From positions 1 to 45,627 of the forward strand of contig CALUMI010000018.1 in NCBI GenBank assembly GCA_944321725.1: 45,627 bases of DNA, read 5' to 3'. Positions within the stretch are counted from its first letter, which is position 1, and the number at the start of each line of letters is the position of its first letter. A program made the translations under genes and the position numbers. The DNA comes from an uncultured Muribaculaceae bacterium. GTDB lineage: Bacteria > Bacteroidota > Bacteroidia > Bacteroidales > Muribaculaceae. Positions 1-7,775 of this stretch are shown here, piece by piece. The notes beneath the pieces were generated by a model. It was not told where the DNA came from, did not search any database, and was given only the letters and a program-made list of their open reading frames with translations.

Positions 1-315
1 GTGTATGATACAGCCGTCCTTGAAAAGCACATACACGACTTGATGGAGGATGACGAAATCATGAAGAAGTCCGGCATCTACCGTTATGTCTTGAGTGGAG
101 ACCTACGCGACCTTAGTTTCCGCACTTTCGACAAAAAGCAGAAACGCGAAGCCTACGAGCGGCAGCACGGCATCTGCGCTCATTGCGGCGAGCATTGCGA
201 GTTGGAAGAAATGGAAGCTGACCATATCACGCCTTGGAAAGAAGGCGGTACGACTGTGGCAGAGAATTGCCAAATGCTTTGTAAGAGTTGTAATAGGAAA
301 AAAGGATGGAAATAA
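1..315 (+). CDS. HNH endonuclease, C-terminal part (cut by window edge)
   Basis: The frame is open from the first base, so the GTG at position 1 is probably not the true start and the gene continues upstream. The last ~50 residues form an HNH nuclease domain: CAHCG and CKSC pairs that would bind a structural zinc frame the ADHITPW core, where the His would be catalytic. The preceding stretch (GIYRYVLSGD, then FDKKQKREAYERQ) resembles the region ahead of the HNH domain in DUF262/HNH proteins, a group that includes GmrSD-like modification-dependent nucleases and other defence proteins. The DUF262 NTPase part would lie outside the window, so that assignment is inference; the HNH domain itself is clear. 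A small gene follows after 17 nt. Confidence 0.8.
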   Translation: MYDTAVLEKHIHDLMEDDEIMKKSGIYRYVLSGDLRDLSFRTFDKKQKREAYERQHGICAHCGEHCELEEMEADHITPWKEGGTTVAENCQMLCKSCNRKKGWK

Positions 316-332
316 CACAAATAAATTGAAAT

Positions 333-638
333 ATGAAGATTGATATGAAAGGAAAATCCGGTATTGCTACATTAGAAAAGATAAAGGCCAAATGTAACTC
401 TTATAGCCATGTAAGCCAATTACATCTACCGTTATGTGCCATAAAATCAGTATTATTAAAATTTGAGTATGATGATAATCACCCTTTCTTCCAATATTTG
501 GAAAATACGGAATTGTATTTTAACGAAAATGAAGGACGTGGAAATTATGGAATCGGAATTAATACAGCAAAAGAATTGGTATACGAAATAATAGACTATA
601 TCATTATTGAATTGCAAGCATTTTATGAAAATGAATAA
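333..638 (+). CDS. hypothetical small protein (101 aa)
   Basis: I do not recognise this family. It encodes a 101-residue soluble protein without signal peptide or membrane segment, with an acidic C-terminal half rich in Tyr, Ile and Glu and a Gly/Asn turn (GRGNYGIGINTAKE) near residue 72. It starts with ATG 17 nt after the HNH gene and is probably co-transcribed with it. Its base composition is visibly more AT-rich than the aldolase region that follows, as expected for accessory DNA. It might be a small partner of the nuclease, but nothing in the sequence shows that. Confidence 0.55.
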   Translation: MKIDMKGKSGIATLEKIKAKCNSYSHVSQLHLPLCAIKSVLLKFEYDDNHPFFQYLENTELYFNENEGRGNYGIGINTAKELVYEIIDYIIIELQAFYENE

Positions 639-669
639 AATACAATTTAGCCCTAAAATTTAAATTCAA

Positions 670-780
670 ATGCCAACCGAATCTTAAAACATAGAATTTA
701 CAGAATCTTGGCGCGATGAATGCCAAAAGTGGATTTGTGGCTTCGCCAATGCACAATGCGGTGTGCTTTATGTGGATTGA
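670..780 (+). pseudogene. AlbA_2/Schlafen-type DNA-binding domain, decayed N-terminal fragment
   Basis: Read from ATG 670, this frame gives MPTES, a TAA stop at codon 6, then NIEFTESWRDE, a CQKWICGFANAQ segment, VLYVD and a final TGA. This is the opening of the AlbA_2 (Schlafen-like) domain that begins many Bacteroidales ATP-binding or putative transcriptional-regulator proteins, where the same positions read like EFKESW, WICGFANAQGG and LYIG. The first stop can be explained by one base change from AAA to TAA, and the second cuts the domain before its conserved Gly/Asp turn. Nothing further of the gene is recognisable downstream. I therefore call it a dead remnant. The rest of the gap to 978 holds only the aldolase terminator. 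Confidence 0.72.
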
Positions 781-910
781 TTTAGGTCAATCTGAAAGTA
801 GAGGAATTGGACAACGCTACGTTTGATTTTTTGTTGTTCTTCGTTATTAAATCTAAGCCGGTTACGGAAAAAGTTGTTATATGCTGTGGGAATTAAGAGT
901 GTCGCTAAAA

Positions 911-943
911 GTAAAAAACCGCTTCCCGACAGGGGAAACGGTT
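911..943 (-). terminator. intrinsic terminator of the aldolase gene
   Basis: On the minus strand, an 11-bp stem (AACCGTTTCCC pairing with GGGAAGCGGTT, one G-U wobble) with a 5-nt loop is followed directly by six T residues. The arms are at 933-943 and 917-927. It lies 36 nt past the aldolase stop codon. Confidence 0.88.
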
Positions 944-978
944 CTCGTAAAATTAAACATTGCTTATGAAAAAGAATC

Positions 979-1980
979 TTATTCTGCTTTTCCTTCGCTG
1001 CCAAGAACGTATTTGATCTTGTGGATGTAGAGCTTTTTCATGTTGTCGCGTGCCGGGCCGAGATATTTGCGCGGGTCGAATTCTTCCGGATGCTCGGCGA
1101 ACACTTTGCGGATAGCCGCAGTCATTGCAAGACGGCTGTCGGAGTCGATGTTGATTTTGCAAACTGCCGATTTAGCCGCTTTGCGGAGTTCATCCTCAGG
1201 AATACCGATAGCCGCTTTCAAAGCTCCGCCGTATTTGTTGATTGTGTCAACTTCTTCTTGCGGAACTGATGATGATCCGTGAAGCACGATTGGGAAGCCC
1301 GGGAGTTTCTCCATTACAGCGTCGAGCACGTCGAATGCCAATGGCGGCGGAACGAGGCGGCCTGTCTGCGGATCAACGTGGCACTGTTCCGGAGTGAACT
1401 TGTATGCGCCGTGTGAAGTGCCGATAGAGATAGCCAACGAGTCGCAGCCTGTACGGGTAGCGAAGTCGATTACCTCTTCAGGGTTGGTGTAGGTGTGGTG
1501 GTCGGAAGAAACCTCATCCTCTACGCCGGCCAATACACCAAGCTCGCCTTCTACAGTTACGTCGAACTGATGAGCGTAGTCAACCACTTTCTTTGTCAAT
1601 GCCACATTTTCTTCGTAAGGAAGGTGTGAACCGTCAATCATTACAGAAGAGAAACCGAAGTCTACACAAGATTTGCAGAGTTCGAAAGAATCGCCGTGGT
1701 CGAGGTGAAGAACAATTTGCGGATGCTCCCATCCGAGCTCTTTTGCATATTCAACGGCTCCTTCTGCCATATAGCGGAGCAACGTCTGGTTTGCATAGTT
1801 GCGCGCGCCTTTCGACACTTGAAGAATTACCGGAGATTTAGTTTCGGCAGCTGCTTGGATGATAGCCTGAAGCTGCTCCATGTTGTTGAAATTGAATGCC
1901 GGGATTGCATAACCTCCCTTGATTGCCTTTGCAAACATCTCACGGGTGTTTACAAGTCCGAGATCTTTATAATTTACCAT
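979..1980 (-). CDS. fba: class II fructose-1,6-bisphosphate aldolase
   Basis: Zinc-dependent aldolase that reversibly splits fructose-1,6-bisphosphate into dihydroxyacetone phosphate and glyceraldehyde-3-phosphate in glycolysis and gluconeogenesis; cytosolic. The 333-residue protein has the family's usual length. Visible signatures are the HLDHGD motif (His92, Asp94, His95; metal binding and catalysis), the VEGELG strand, the SIGTSHG glycine loop and the HGSSSVP motif carrying another metal-ligand His and phosphate-binding serines. The ATG at 1980 lies about 40 nt inside the transcript predicted from the promoter at 2029-2059. With its own promoter and a strong terminator it is a monocistronic unit. 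Other class II substrates such as tagatose bisphosphate are possible but less likely. Confidence 0.95.
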   Translation of the reverse strand: MVNYKDLGLVNTREMFAKAIKGGYAIPAFNFNNMEQLQAIIQAAAETKSPVILQVSKGARNYANQTLLRYMAEGAVEYAKELGWEHPQIVLHLDHGDSFELCKSCVDFGFSSVMIDGSHLPYEENVALTKKVVDYAHQFDVTVEGELGVLAGVEDEVSSDHHTYTNPEEVIDFATRTGCDSLAISIGTSHGAYKFTPEQCHVDPQTGRLVPPPLAFDVLDAVMEKLPGFPIVLHGSSSVPQEEVDTINKYGGALKAAIGIPEDELRKAAKSAVCKINIDSDSRLAMTAAIRKVFAEHPEEFDPRKYLGPARDNMKKLYIHKIKYVLGSEGKAE

Positions 1981-2028
1981 AATGTAATGAATATAAAGTG
2001 AATAAATTAGTCTTTATTTTTACCGGTG

Positions 2029-2059
2029 CAAAGATACAGCAAACCGATAGCAATACAAA
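2029..2059 (-). promoter_or_regulatory. Bacteroidetes-type promoter for fba
   Basis: On the minus strand, TTTG (2056-2059) and TATCTTTG (2029-2036) are separated by exactly 19 nt, matching the -33/-7 consensus of the Bacteroidetes primary sigma factor. Transcription would begin near 2022, giving a leader of about 40 nt. Confidence 0.85.
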
Positions 2060-2118
2060 ATTTTTAAACTTTATTTTCATACTTATGTTTTTATTGATAA
2101 TCAGAACGTTATGCTTTG

Positions 2119-2472
2119 CTACAAGGCTACATGTATCCATTTTCCTCCTTGCTCCCAAATCAATTCTGTGTGGGGTAGTGATTTGAGGATGCCGAACAGG
2201 CGGCGGTTTTCTCCGGATCGTGTGTCGAGGTCGGCCGCGCGTCCTTGCAGATGGTAGGAATTTGCAGCTCCGCCAACTTTGCGATTCAGTTCGGCGCAGC
2301 GGTATCCGCTGTTGACGTAGATTGGCTTGCCGAATTGTTCTCTGGCTGGATCAAGGACGGTTTCTATCAGTTCCCAAAGATTTCCTACGGCTTCTATCGG
2401 CGGGGTGTTGTCGATGCCGAACTGTGTGGCTGTTGTCGAACGTGTAAGTTCTTCGATTGTGAAATGTTTCAT
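2119..2472 (-). CDS. M15-family D-Ala-D-Ala carboxypeptidase-like peptidase (endolysin-type)
   Basis: A 117-residue single-domain zinc peptidase of the M15_3 type found in phage endolysins and in small Bacteroidales proteins. The three zinc ligands are visible in SYHLQGRAADLD (His and Asp of the SxHxxGxAxD signature) and in the terminal WIHVAL (His). The substrate-pocket segment VNSGYRC is also conserved. There is no signal peptide, so reaching peptidoglycan would need help, as for phage endolysins that use a holin. The ATG overlaps the stop of the upstream holin-like gene by 4 nt (ATGA), implying translational coupling. No other phage genes are nearby, so this is a prophage relic or a domesticated lysis module. 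Confidence 0.88.
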   Translation of the reverse strand: MKHFTIEELTRSTTATQFGIDNTPPIEAVGNLWELIETVLDPAREQFGKPIYVNSGYRCAELNRKVGGAANSYHLQGRAADLDTRSGENRRLFGILKSLPHTELIWEQGGKWIHVAL

Positions 2473-2924
2473 CTTTTCAATGATTTTAGTATGTCGATTA
2501 GTTTGTTAAGATGGTCGCTTTTTGTGAGGTATTCAATCAGCTCTGATATGTCTGCGATGTCTGACTTCTCTTTTTCGCTGCCGTTCTCGACAATGCTTTT
2601 CACCTCAATCATCGCCATGCCCATCGAGCCTATCAGCGTGAACACGGGTATGGACGGCAGATTGTAGCCCTCTATTGCCCGGAGATAGAGCGACGCGGAT
2701 ATTTGCATCACGTCTATGATGGTTAAAATGGCAAGGAGATTGTAGTAGCGCAGCAGTTTGTCGGCGCTGCGGCGCAGAGCGCGGCTGCGCGTAGCCTGCT
2801 TTTTGCGCCGCGCTTTGCGTATTCCGCTTACCATGTCGGCCACTACCGCCGCAAGCACAAGCAGATATTCAATGGCAATGAATGCCGCCACCCATGCGGC
2901 ACGTTCTGTGATTGTGTTTTCCAT
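2469..2924 (-). CDS. phage holin family membrane protein
   Basis: The 151-residue protein starts with MENTITERAAW and has two or three hydrophobic segments near residues 11-33, 65-82 and 90-108, a strongly basic loop (RKARRKKQ and the following Arg/Lys residues) between the first and second, and a charged helical C-terminus. This is the layout of the toxin-secretion/phage-lysis holin family in Bacteroidetes. The frame is open as far as 2999, but a -7 box at 2942-2949 means the ATG at 2924 is the real start. It is the first gene of a two-gene unit with the M15 peptidase. Holins form membrane pores that release endolysin; here the partner is directly downstream. Confidence 0.78.
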   Translation of the reverse strand: MENTITERAAWVAAFIAIEYLLVLAAVVADMVSGIRKARRKKQATRSRALRRSADKLLRYYNLLAILTIIDVMQISASLYLRAIEGYNLPSIPVFTLIGSMGMAMIEVKSIVENGSEKEKSDIADISELIEYLTKSDHLNKLIDILKSLKR

Positions 2925-2941
2925 GTCGGTTGCTTTTTTTG

Positions 2942-2949
2942 CAAAATTA
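2942..2949 (-). promoter_or_regulatory. -7 box for the holin/peptidase pair
   Basis: Minus-strand TAATTTTG fits TAnnTTTG and lies about 18 nt upstream of the ATG at 2924. No well-spaced TTTG is visible at -33. It rules out the upstream in-frame start at 2999. Confidence 0.55.
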
Positions 2950-3012
2950 AGCTCTTTGCGCAATGTCTTGCCGCAAAAAAGCGAATAAGTTGCGGTCAAC
3001 AGATAAAGCCTG

Positions 3013-3906
3013 CTAATGGAATTTCAGTCGTGCATTTTCTTTTGTTACTTCGAACGCTGCTTTTGCGCCTTCCACTATGGGAAGATTGCGGTCTGTGTGT
3101 CCTATGGGGAAATTGTATGCCACGGGAAATTTGTAGTCGCTTACCATTTCCTCTACCATGCCGTACATGTCAGAGTAGTCCTGACTTGCGTTGTATTCTG
3201 TGAATTGTCCCACTATCAGGCCTTTTATTTGTCCTAAAGTGCCGTTCAGACGCAGAGTGTAGAGCATCCGTTGTATTTTATAGATCGGTTCGGCCACATC
3301 TTCTATAAACAATATGTCGCCTTTTCCAAGCAAATCGTAAGGGGTGGAAACAAGTCCCGACAGCACGGCCATGTTGCCTCCTGTGATAGTGCCTTCCGCA
3401 TATCCTTCACGGTTGCGGGAGTTGCCGCCGATTGTGTATTCAGGCATTCGGCCTGTCAGTATTTTCAATATTTTCAGACTGCTCTCGCTTTCAGGCTGCT
3501 CGGCAAGGCATTTGCACATTGAGGCATGAAGGCTTGCCACACCGGCATGGCAGGAGGCGGCATGCAATGCCGAGATGTCGCTAAATCCTATCAGCCATTT
3601 GGGGTCGGTTGTCCACATGGAGCGTTTGAAATATTTAAGCAACTGTACGGCGCCATATCCTCCGCGGCTGCATAGCACCGCCCTCACTTTCTCATCCGCG
3701 AACGCTGCTTTGAAGTCTTGCAGCCTTTGTTCCACAGTTCCGCTGAATGAGCCGTGTTCTCCTTTGCAGAAATCACTTACTACAGGATTAAATCCCCATG
3801 ATTTTATAGTTTCGCAAGCGTTGTCAACAAGTTTGCCGTCAATTTTGCTTGCCGGGGAAATTATGGCAATCGAGTCCCCTTTTTTTAATGGCTTGGGATA
3901 TATCAT
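3013..3906 (-). CDS. LD-carboxypeptidase (peptidase S66)
   Basis: Serine peptidase that removes the terminal D-Ala from murein tetrapeptides during cell-wall recycling (LdcA), with relatives such as MccF acting on microcin C. From ATG 3906 the protein has 297 residues, typical for S66. The N-terminal strand PKPLKKGDSIAIISPAS is characteristic. The catalytic set is complete: nucleophile Ser80 in CSRGGYG, Glu202 in LFIEDVAEP and His270 in FPIGHTD. The frame is open further upstream, but that part overlaps the radical SAM gene in another frame, and the ATG at 3906 sits 2 nt after its stop, so the short form is chosen. There is no signal peptide, which fits a cytosolic recycling enzyme. It is co-transcribed with the radical SAM gene. 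Confidence 0.92.
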   Translation of the reverse strand: MIYPKPLKKGDSIAIISPASKIDGKLVDNACETIKSWGFNPVVSDFCKGEHGSFSGTVEQRLQDFKAAFADEKVRAVLCSRGGYGAVQLLKYFKRSMWTTDPKWLIGFSDISALHAASCHAGVASLHASMCKCLAEQPESESSLKILKILTGRMPEYTIGGNSRNREGYAEGTITGGNMAVLSGLVSTPYDLLGKGDILFIEDVAEPIYKIQRMLYTLRLNGTLGQIKGLIVGQFTEYNASQDYSDMYGMVEEMVSDYKFPVAYNFPIGHTDRNLPIVEGAKAAFEVTKENARLKFH

Positions 3907-3908
3907 GA

Positions 3909-4685
3909 TTAATTTACTTGCACTTTTATTCCTTTTTCTCTGAAACGGGCGGCTATCTGCTCTAACTCGTCGCGTCCCACTTTTTGCAGTTTCACCTCCG
4001 GTGTGGGGCGGTCTAAAGAGTAAAGCATCACTTCTGCCGGTTTGATTTCTGTGTAGGCGTTTAGCAATGCTTCTGTTTCCTGAGGTGTTGTGTTGTCGAT
4101 TGTCCGGCCTTCGTGGCTGCCGCGCAGCATCATTGTCTGTATGACGCATTGTCCGGAAAACTGTTTTAGTTGCTCAATGAGATTTTCTATGTTGAAATCG
4201 GGATTTGCCGGCCTGTTGACAAGCCGCATTGTCGACTCTATTGCCGAATCGAGTTTTAATATGTTGTTGTCGACTTTCATCAGGGCATTGGCCACCGATT
4301 TTTTCCATATCATTGTGGAGTTTGACAAAACGCTGATTTTTACGTCTGGAAAATATTTTCCGCGCAGTGCGATGACATCGTCTACAACTCCTTCAAAATC
4401 CGGATGTAGTGTCGGCTCACCGTTGCCGGAGAATGTTATTACGTCGAGTTTCTCGCCTGCAATTCTCATGGCTGAGAGCTTCTCCTCAAGTTTGGTTTTT
4501 ACTTCTTCACGGCTGCTTATTCCGGCTTGTCCCTTACCTTGTGCGTTGTAGCCGGCTTCGCAATACAGGCAGTCGAATGAGCATATTTTGCCGTCGTTGG
4601 GCATGAGATTGATTCCGAGCGATGTGCCAAGTCGGCGGCTGTGTATAGGCCCGAAAACCGTTTCGTGAAATAATATAGTTACCAT
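3909..4685 (-). CDS. radical SAM protein
   Basis: A 258-residue radical S-adenosylmethionine enzyme. The [4Fe-4S] motif is CSFDCLYC (Cys35, Cys39, Cys42), preceded by the FGPIHSRRLG segment and followed by a GNGEPTLHPDF motif, the GGE-like SAM-binding strand. This pattern is that of the COG0731-like group, related to wyosine-base synthases but widespread in bacteria with unknown substrates. The in-frame GTG at 4709 overlaps the -7 box and would lie upstream of the transcription start, so the ATG at 4685 is used. It is first in a two-gene unit with the LD-carboxypeptidase, whose ATG follows after 2 nt. I cannot assign a substrate. Confidence 0.88.
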   Translation of the reverse strand: MVTILFHETVFGPIHSRRLGTSLGINLMPNDGKICSFDCLYCEAGYNAQGKGQAGISSREEVKTKLEEKLSAMRIAGEKLDVITFSGNGEPTLHPDFEGVVDDVIALRGKYFPDVKISVLSNSTMIWKKSVANALMKVDNNILKLDSAIESTMRLVNRPANPDFNIENLIEQLKQFSGQCVIQTMMLRGSHEGRTIDNTTPQETEALLNAYTEIKPAEVMLYSLDRPTPEVKLQKVGRDELEQIAARFREKGIKVQVN

Positions 4686-4708
4686 ATCTTTGTTTTTCCA
4701 AACGCTCA

Positions 4709-4739
4709 CAAAGTTACCACCATTTCAAAAAAATCCAAA
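4709..4739 (-). promoter_or_regulatory. Bacteroidetes-type promoter for radical SAM/LD-carboxypeptidase unit
   Basis: Minus-strand TTTG (4736-4739) and TAACTTTG (4709-4716) are 19 nt apart. Transcription would begin near 4702, so the start codon of the next gene must be the ATG at 4685. Confidence 0.83.
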
Positions 4740-4881
4740 ATACATGTTTCCTCACTGCTGGAATTTAACCATTAAAACATCCCAATGGCATCTTCTGTCA
4801 CGTGCCATAGCCACGAGGATGTGCATCATCTTGTTTTTGACATTGTTCTTTACGATGAAGGGGGGTTGCCACTTGCTTGTT

Positions 4882-4974
4882 GGTTCTGCCGGTGTAGATT
4901 TTGGTTGGTTTCATTTGTTTCTGCTCTCACCTTTCATTATCTTTGGATAAGATAAGATGCGGTTCGGCAGAACC
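4882..4974. repeat. inverted repeats around the upstream promoter copy
   Basis: GGTTCTGCC (4882-4890) is repeated inverted as GGCAGAACC (4966-4974). The second site is itself a small palindrome, GGTTC-GGCA-GAACC (4961-4974), sitting between the two promoter copies. It could be an operator or a short hairpin in the transcript from the upstream promoter. The remainder of 4740-4912 shows no convincing gene. Confidence 0.5.
4913..4945 (+). promoter_or_regulatory. promoter, upstream copy of a duplicated 33-bp cassette
   Basis: This 33-bp block is repeated identically at 4997-5029. It contains TTTG (4914-4917), a 20-nt spacer and TATCTTTG (4938-4945), a full Bacteroidetes promoter. It points towards the DUF4254-GT9-ruvB operon. 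Confidence 0.8.
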
Positions 4975-4996
4975 AAAGATGAAAACTGTGTTTTCT

Positions 4997-5029
4997 ATTT
5001 GTTTCTGCTCTCACCTTTCATTATCTTTG
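4997..5029 (+). promoter_or_regulatory. promoter, downstream copy of the duplicated cassette
   Basis: Identical to 4913-4945, with TTTG at 4998-5001 and TATCTTTG at 5022-5029. Transcription would start near 5036, about 18 nt before the ATG of the DUF4254 gene at 5054. The two cassettes are offset by 84 bp. Confidence 0.85.
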
Positions 5030-5053
5030 TGAAATACAATATCAGATTAGCGT

Positions 5054-5662
5054 ATGAATGAATTTGTGGAGAAATGCAATGAGATATTCCGCGACACTAC
5101 GGAGCTGTATCATAAATACGACAGTATTGACGCGGTGCCGGAAAAGCTCTATCCGGAGGGAACGATAGATGACGTGCTCATGCGGAAAAACTGGATAGAC
5201 GCGGCGCAATGGCACATGGAGGACATAATCCGCGACCCGGAAATCAATCCTGTGGACGCGCTCGCGCTGAAACGCCGCATTGACAAGTCGAATCAGGAGC
5301 GCACGGATCTTGTGGAGGACATAGACACGTATTTTCGCGAATTGTATAAGGATGTGAAGCCTGCCTCAGACGCCACAATAAATACTGAAAGCCCGGCTTG
5401 GGCGATAGACCGCCTATCGATTCTCGCTTTGAAGATTTATCACATGCGCGAGGAAACGGAGCGGAAAGACGCGTCGCCGGAACATGTGGCTAAATGCGGG
5501 GCAAAGCTGAGTGTGCTTTTAGAGCAGCAGAAGGATTTGTCGACGGCGATAGGGCAGCTGCTTGACGATATTTCTGCCGGAAGAAAATACATGAAGGTTT
5601 ATCGCCAGATGAAAATGTACAATGACGCGGATACCAATCCTGTGCTTTACGGAAAGAAATAA
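5054..5662 (+). CDS. DUF4254 domain-containing protein
   Basis: A 202-residue, highly charged, mainly helical soluble protein with no signal peptide, matching what I recall of the DUF4254 family of Bacteroidetes. Its middle part has an SPAWAIDRLSILALKIYHM helix, and the C-terminus ends in YRQMKMYND and NPVLYGKK. The biochemical role is unknown. It is the first gene after the duplicated promoter, and the stop codon is followed immediately by the GTG of a GT9 glycosyltransferase. That pairing is common in this phylum, so a role in surface-glycan or LPS assembly is a reasonable inference. Confidence 0.8.
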   Translation: MNEFVEKCNEIFRDTTELYHKYDSIDAVPEKLYPEGTIDDVLMRKNWIDAAQWHMEDIIRDPEINPVDALALKRRIDKSNQERTDLVEDIDTYFRELYKDVKPASDATINTESPAWAIDRLSILALKIYHMREETERKDASPEHVAKCGAKLSVLLEQQKDLSTAIGQLLDDISAGRKYMKVYRQMKMYNDADTNPVLYGKK

Positions 5663-6742
5663 GTGTCGGGAGTGGAGCATGTGTCGAAATATAGGAATGT
5701 GCTGATAGCGCGGTTTTCGGCGCTTGGCGATGTGGCCATGACGGTGCCTGTGGTGTATTCGGTGTGTGTGGCATATCCGGACACTAAGTTTGTGATGATA
5801 ACGCAGCAGGTTGCGTCGTCGCTTTTTATCAATGCTCCCGCAAATTTGACGGTCATGGGAGTGGATGTAAAGGAGAAATACCGCGGTGTGTGGGGCATGT
5901 GCAGGTTATTTCGGGAGTTGCGGCGCGACTATTCGATAGATTTGTTTCTGGATTTGCATGATGTGATACGCACTCATGCCATCACTGCCTGTTGCGTTGT
6001 TTCCGGAATACCTTTCCGTCGCATAAAGAAAGAGCGTGGGGAGAAGCGTAAGCTGACACGTGCGGGCAGAAAGGATTTGCATTGCCTGATTAGTTCTCAT
6101 GAGCGTTATGCCGACGTGTTCCGCCGCGCCGGATTTGATTTTGCGGAATCGTTTGTGTCGTTGTATCCCGCTCCGGTCGGGCAGTCGATATTTTCGGAGG
6201 TGACACCGCCGAAGACGGAGGGTGAAATTTGGATAGCAGTCGCGCCGTTTGCCAAGCATAAGGGCAAAATTTATCCTCTTGACAGGATGGAGGAGGTGGT
6301 TGAGCGGTTGTCGGAGCGCAAGGGCTACAGGATTTTTCTTTTCGGTGGCGGTGGCGGAGAACGCGACATCCTGCATCGATGGGCGGAGCGCCGTGAGAAT
6401 GTCGTGTCGTTGGCAGAGCGGCGTTACGGTTTTCCGTTGGAGCTTGCTTTGCTGAGCAGGATGGACGTCATGCTGTCGATGGATTCCGCCAATATGCACC
6501 TTGCGTCGTTGGTTTGCCTGCCGGTGGTGTCGGTATGGGGCGCAACGCATCCTTACTGCGGGTTTACGGGTTGGAGGCAGCGTTATGAGGATATTGTGCA
6601 GGCTGATTTGCCATGCCGTCCGTGCTCGGTGTTTGGCAATCGTCCGTGTATGCGCGGCGACTATGCGTGTTTCTTGGCAATTACTCCTGAAATGATTATT
6701 GAAAAAATCGACAGTGTGCTTTCCCGCACAAAAAGCAAATAA
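5663..6742 (+). CDS. glycosyltransferase family 9 (heptosyltransferase-like)
   Basis: A 359-residue GT-B enzyme of the ADP-heptose:LPS heptosyltransferase family, which transfers a sugar to the LPS core at the inner face of the inner membrane. The N-terminal motif [15 protein letters not shown] contains the family's glycine loop. The C-terminal donor-binding half has [12 protein letters not shown] and the conserved [11 protein letters not shown] and [10 protein letters not shown] segments, where the Asp and His positions match the nucleotide-sugar site. The start is a GTG placed directly after the TAA of the DUF4254 gene; a second in-frame GTG at 5681 is possible. The actual sugar donor cannot be read from sequence. 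ruvB follows after 7 nt. Confidence 0.9.
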   Translation: MSGVEHVSKYRNVLIARFSALGDVAMTVPVVYSVCVAYPDTKFVMITQQVASSLFINAPANLTVMGVDVKEKYRGVWGMCRLFRELRRDYSIDLFLDLHDVIRTHAITACCVVSGIPFRRIKKERGEKRKLTRAGRKDLHCLISSHERYADVFRRAGFDFAESFVSLYPAPVGQSIFSEVTPPKTEGEIWIAVAPFAKHKGKIYPLDRMEEVVERLSERKGYRIFLFGGGGGERDILHRWAERRENVVSLAERRYGFPLELALLSRMDVMLSMDSANMHLASLVCLPVVSVWGATHPYCGFTGWRQRYEDIVQADLPCRPCSVFGNRPCMRGDYACFLAITPEMIIEKIDSVLSRTKSK

Positions 6743-6749
6743 CAGACAG

Positions 6750-7775
6750 ATGAGTGAAGAATTTGACATAAGGGCGAGCCGGACAGAAAGCGACCGTGAG
6801 TTTGAGCGGGCGTTGCGTCCGCTCGTGTTCGACGATTTTAGCGGACAGGAAAAGATTATCGACAACTTGCGTGTGTTTGTGGCTGCCGCAAAGATGCGCG
6901 GCGAGGCTCTTGACCACACTCTGCTCTACGGGCCTCCGGGATTGGGAAAAACCACGTTGAGCAATATAATGGCCAATGAGCTTGGCGTTGGCTTTAAGGT
7001 GACATCGGGGCCGGTACTCGACAAGCCGGGCGATCTTGCCGGAGTGCTGACCTCGCTTGACGAGCATGAAGTGCTTTTTATAGATGAGATACACCGGTTG
7101 AATCCTGTGGTTGAGGAGTATCTGTACTCGGCAATGGAGGATTTCCGTATCGACATAATGATTGACAAAGGGCCGGGGGCGCGGTCAATTCAGCTCAATC
7201 TGCCGCAATTCACGCTGATAGGGGCTACGACCCGCAGCGGGTTGCTGACTCCTCCGTTGCGCGCCCGTTTCGGGATAAAATGCCATTTGGAGTATTACGA
7301 CCATCAGGTGCTTCAGCGCATAGTGTCGCGCTCGGCAAAGCTGCTCAATGTAGAATGCACGAGCGAGGCAGCCTGCGAGATAGCCATGCGCAGCCGCGGC
7401 ACTCCCCGTGTGGCAAACGCGCTGCTCCGCAGGGTGCGCGATTTTGCGCAGGTCAAAGGGTCGGGACGGATAGACACTGAGATTGCCCGTTTTGCCCTTG
7501 AAGCGTTGAATATCGACCGTTATGGCCTTGACGAGATTGACAATAGAATTCTTACCACCATTATCGATAAATTCAACGGCGGGCCTGTGGGGCTGACAAC
7601 GATAGCCACAGCTCTTGGCGAGGACGCGGAAACAGTGGAGGAGGTGTATGAGCCGTTCCTGATAAAGGAGGGCTTTATCAAGCGCACTCCGAGAGGACGT
7701 GAGGTGACGATGCTGGCTTATTCGCATCTCGGAAAGACTCCGCGCGCGTCGCAAGGCGGGCTGTTCGACAATTAA
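6750..7775 (+). CDS. ruvB: Holliday junction branch-migration helicase RuvB
   Basis: AAA+ motor that, with RuvA, drives branch migration of Holliday junctions in recombinational repair. From ATG 6750 it has 341 residues, the usual length. Walker A is GPPGLGKTT (residues 61-69), Walker B is FIDEIH (110-115), sensor 1 is GATTRSG, the arginine finger lies in PPLRARFG, and the C-terminal winged-helix domain includes RTPRGREVT. The frame is open 51 nt further upstream but that part overlaps the GT9 gene, and MSEEFDIR is the typical start. It is last in the operon with DUF4254 and GT9. Its TAA overlaps the stop codon of the convergent surE. Confidence 0.97.
   Translation: MSEEFDIRASRTESDREFERALRPLVFDDFSGQEKIIDNLRVFVAAAKMRGEALDHTLLYGPPGLGKTTLSNIMANELGVGFKVTSGPVLDKPGDLAGVLTSLDEHEVLFIDEIHRLNPVVEEYLYSAMEDFRIDIMIDKGPGARSIQLNLPQFTLIGATTRSGLLTPPLRARFGIKCHLEYYDHQVLQRIVSRSAKLLNVECTSEAACEIAMRSRGTPRVANALLRRVRDFAQVKGSGRIDTEIARFALEALNIDRYGLDEIDNRILTTIIDKFNGGPVGLTTIATALGEDAETVEEVYEPFLIKEGFIKRTPRGREVTMLAYSHLGKTPRASQGGLFDN

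Noticed and set aside
768..1004. 78-codon minus-strand frame downstream of the aldolase gene
   Set aside because: It crosses the aldolase terminator and overlaps the end of the aldolase gene; no homology recognised.
2925..2999. 25-residue N-terminal extension of the holin-like protein
   Set aside because: The -7 box lies inside this stretch, so it would be upstream of the transcription start.
4690..4950. 86-codon plus-strand frame before the DUF4254 promoter
   Set aside because: It starts inside the radical SAM promoter region and runs through the upstream promoter cassette; hydrophobic composition comes from T-rich DNA.
5906..6919. 337-codon minus-strand frame opposite GT9 and ruvB
   Set aside because: Shadow of two conserved genes.
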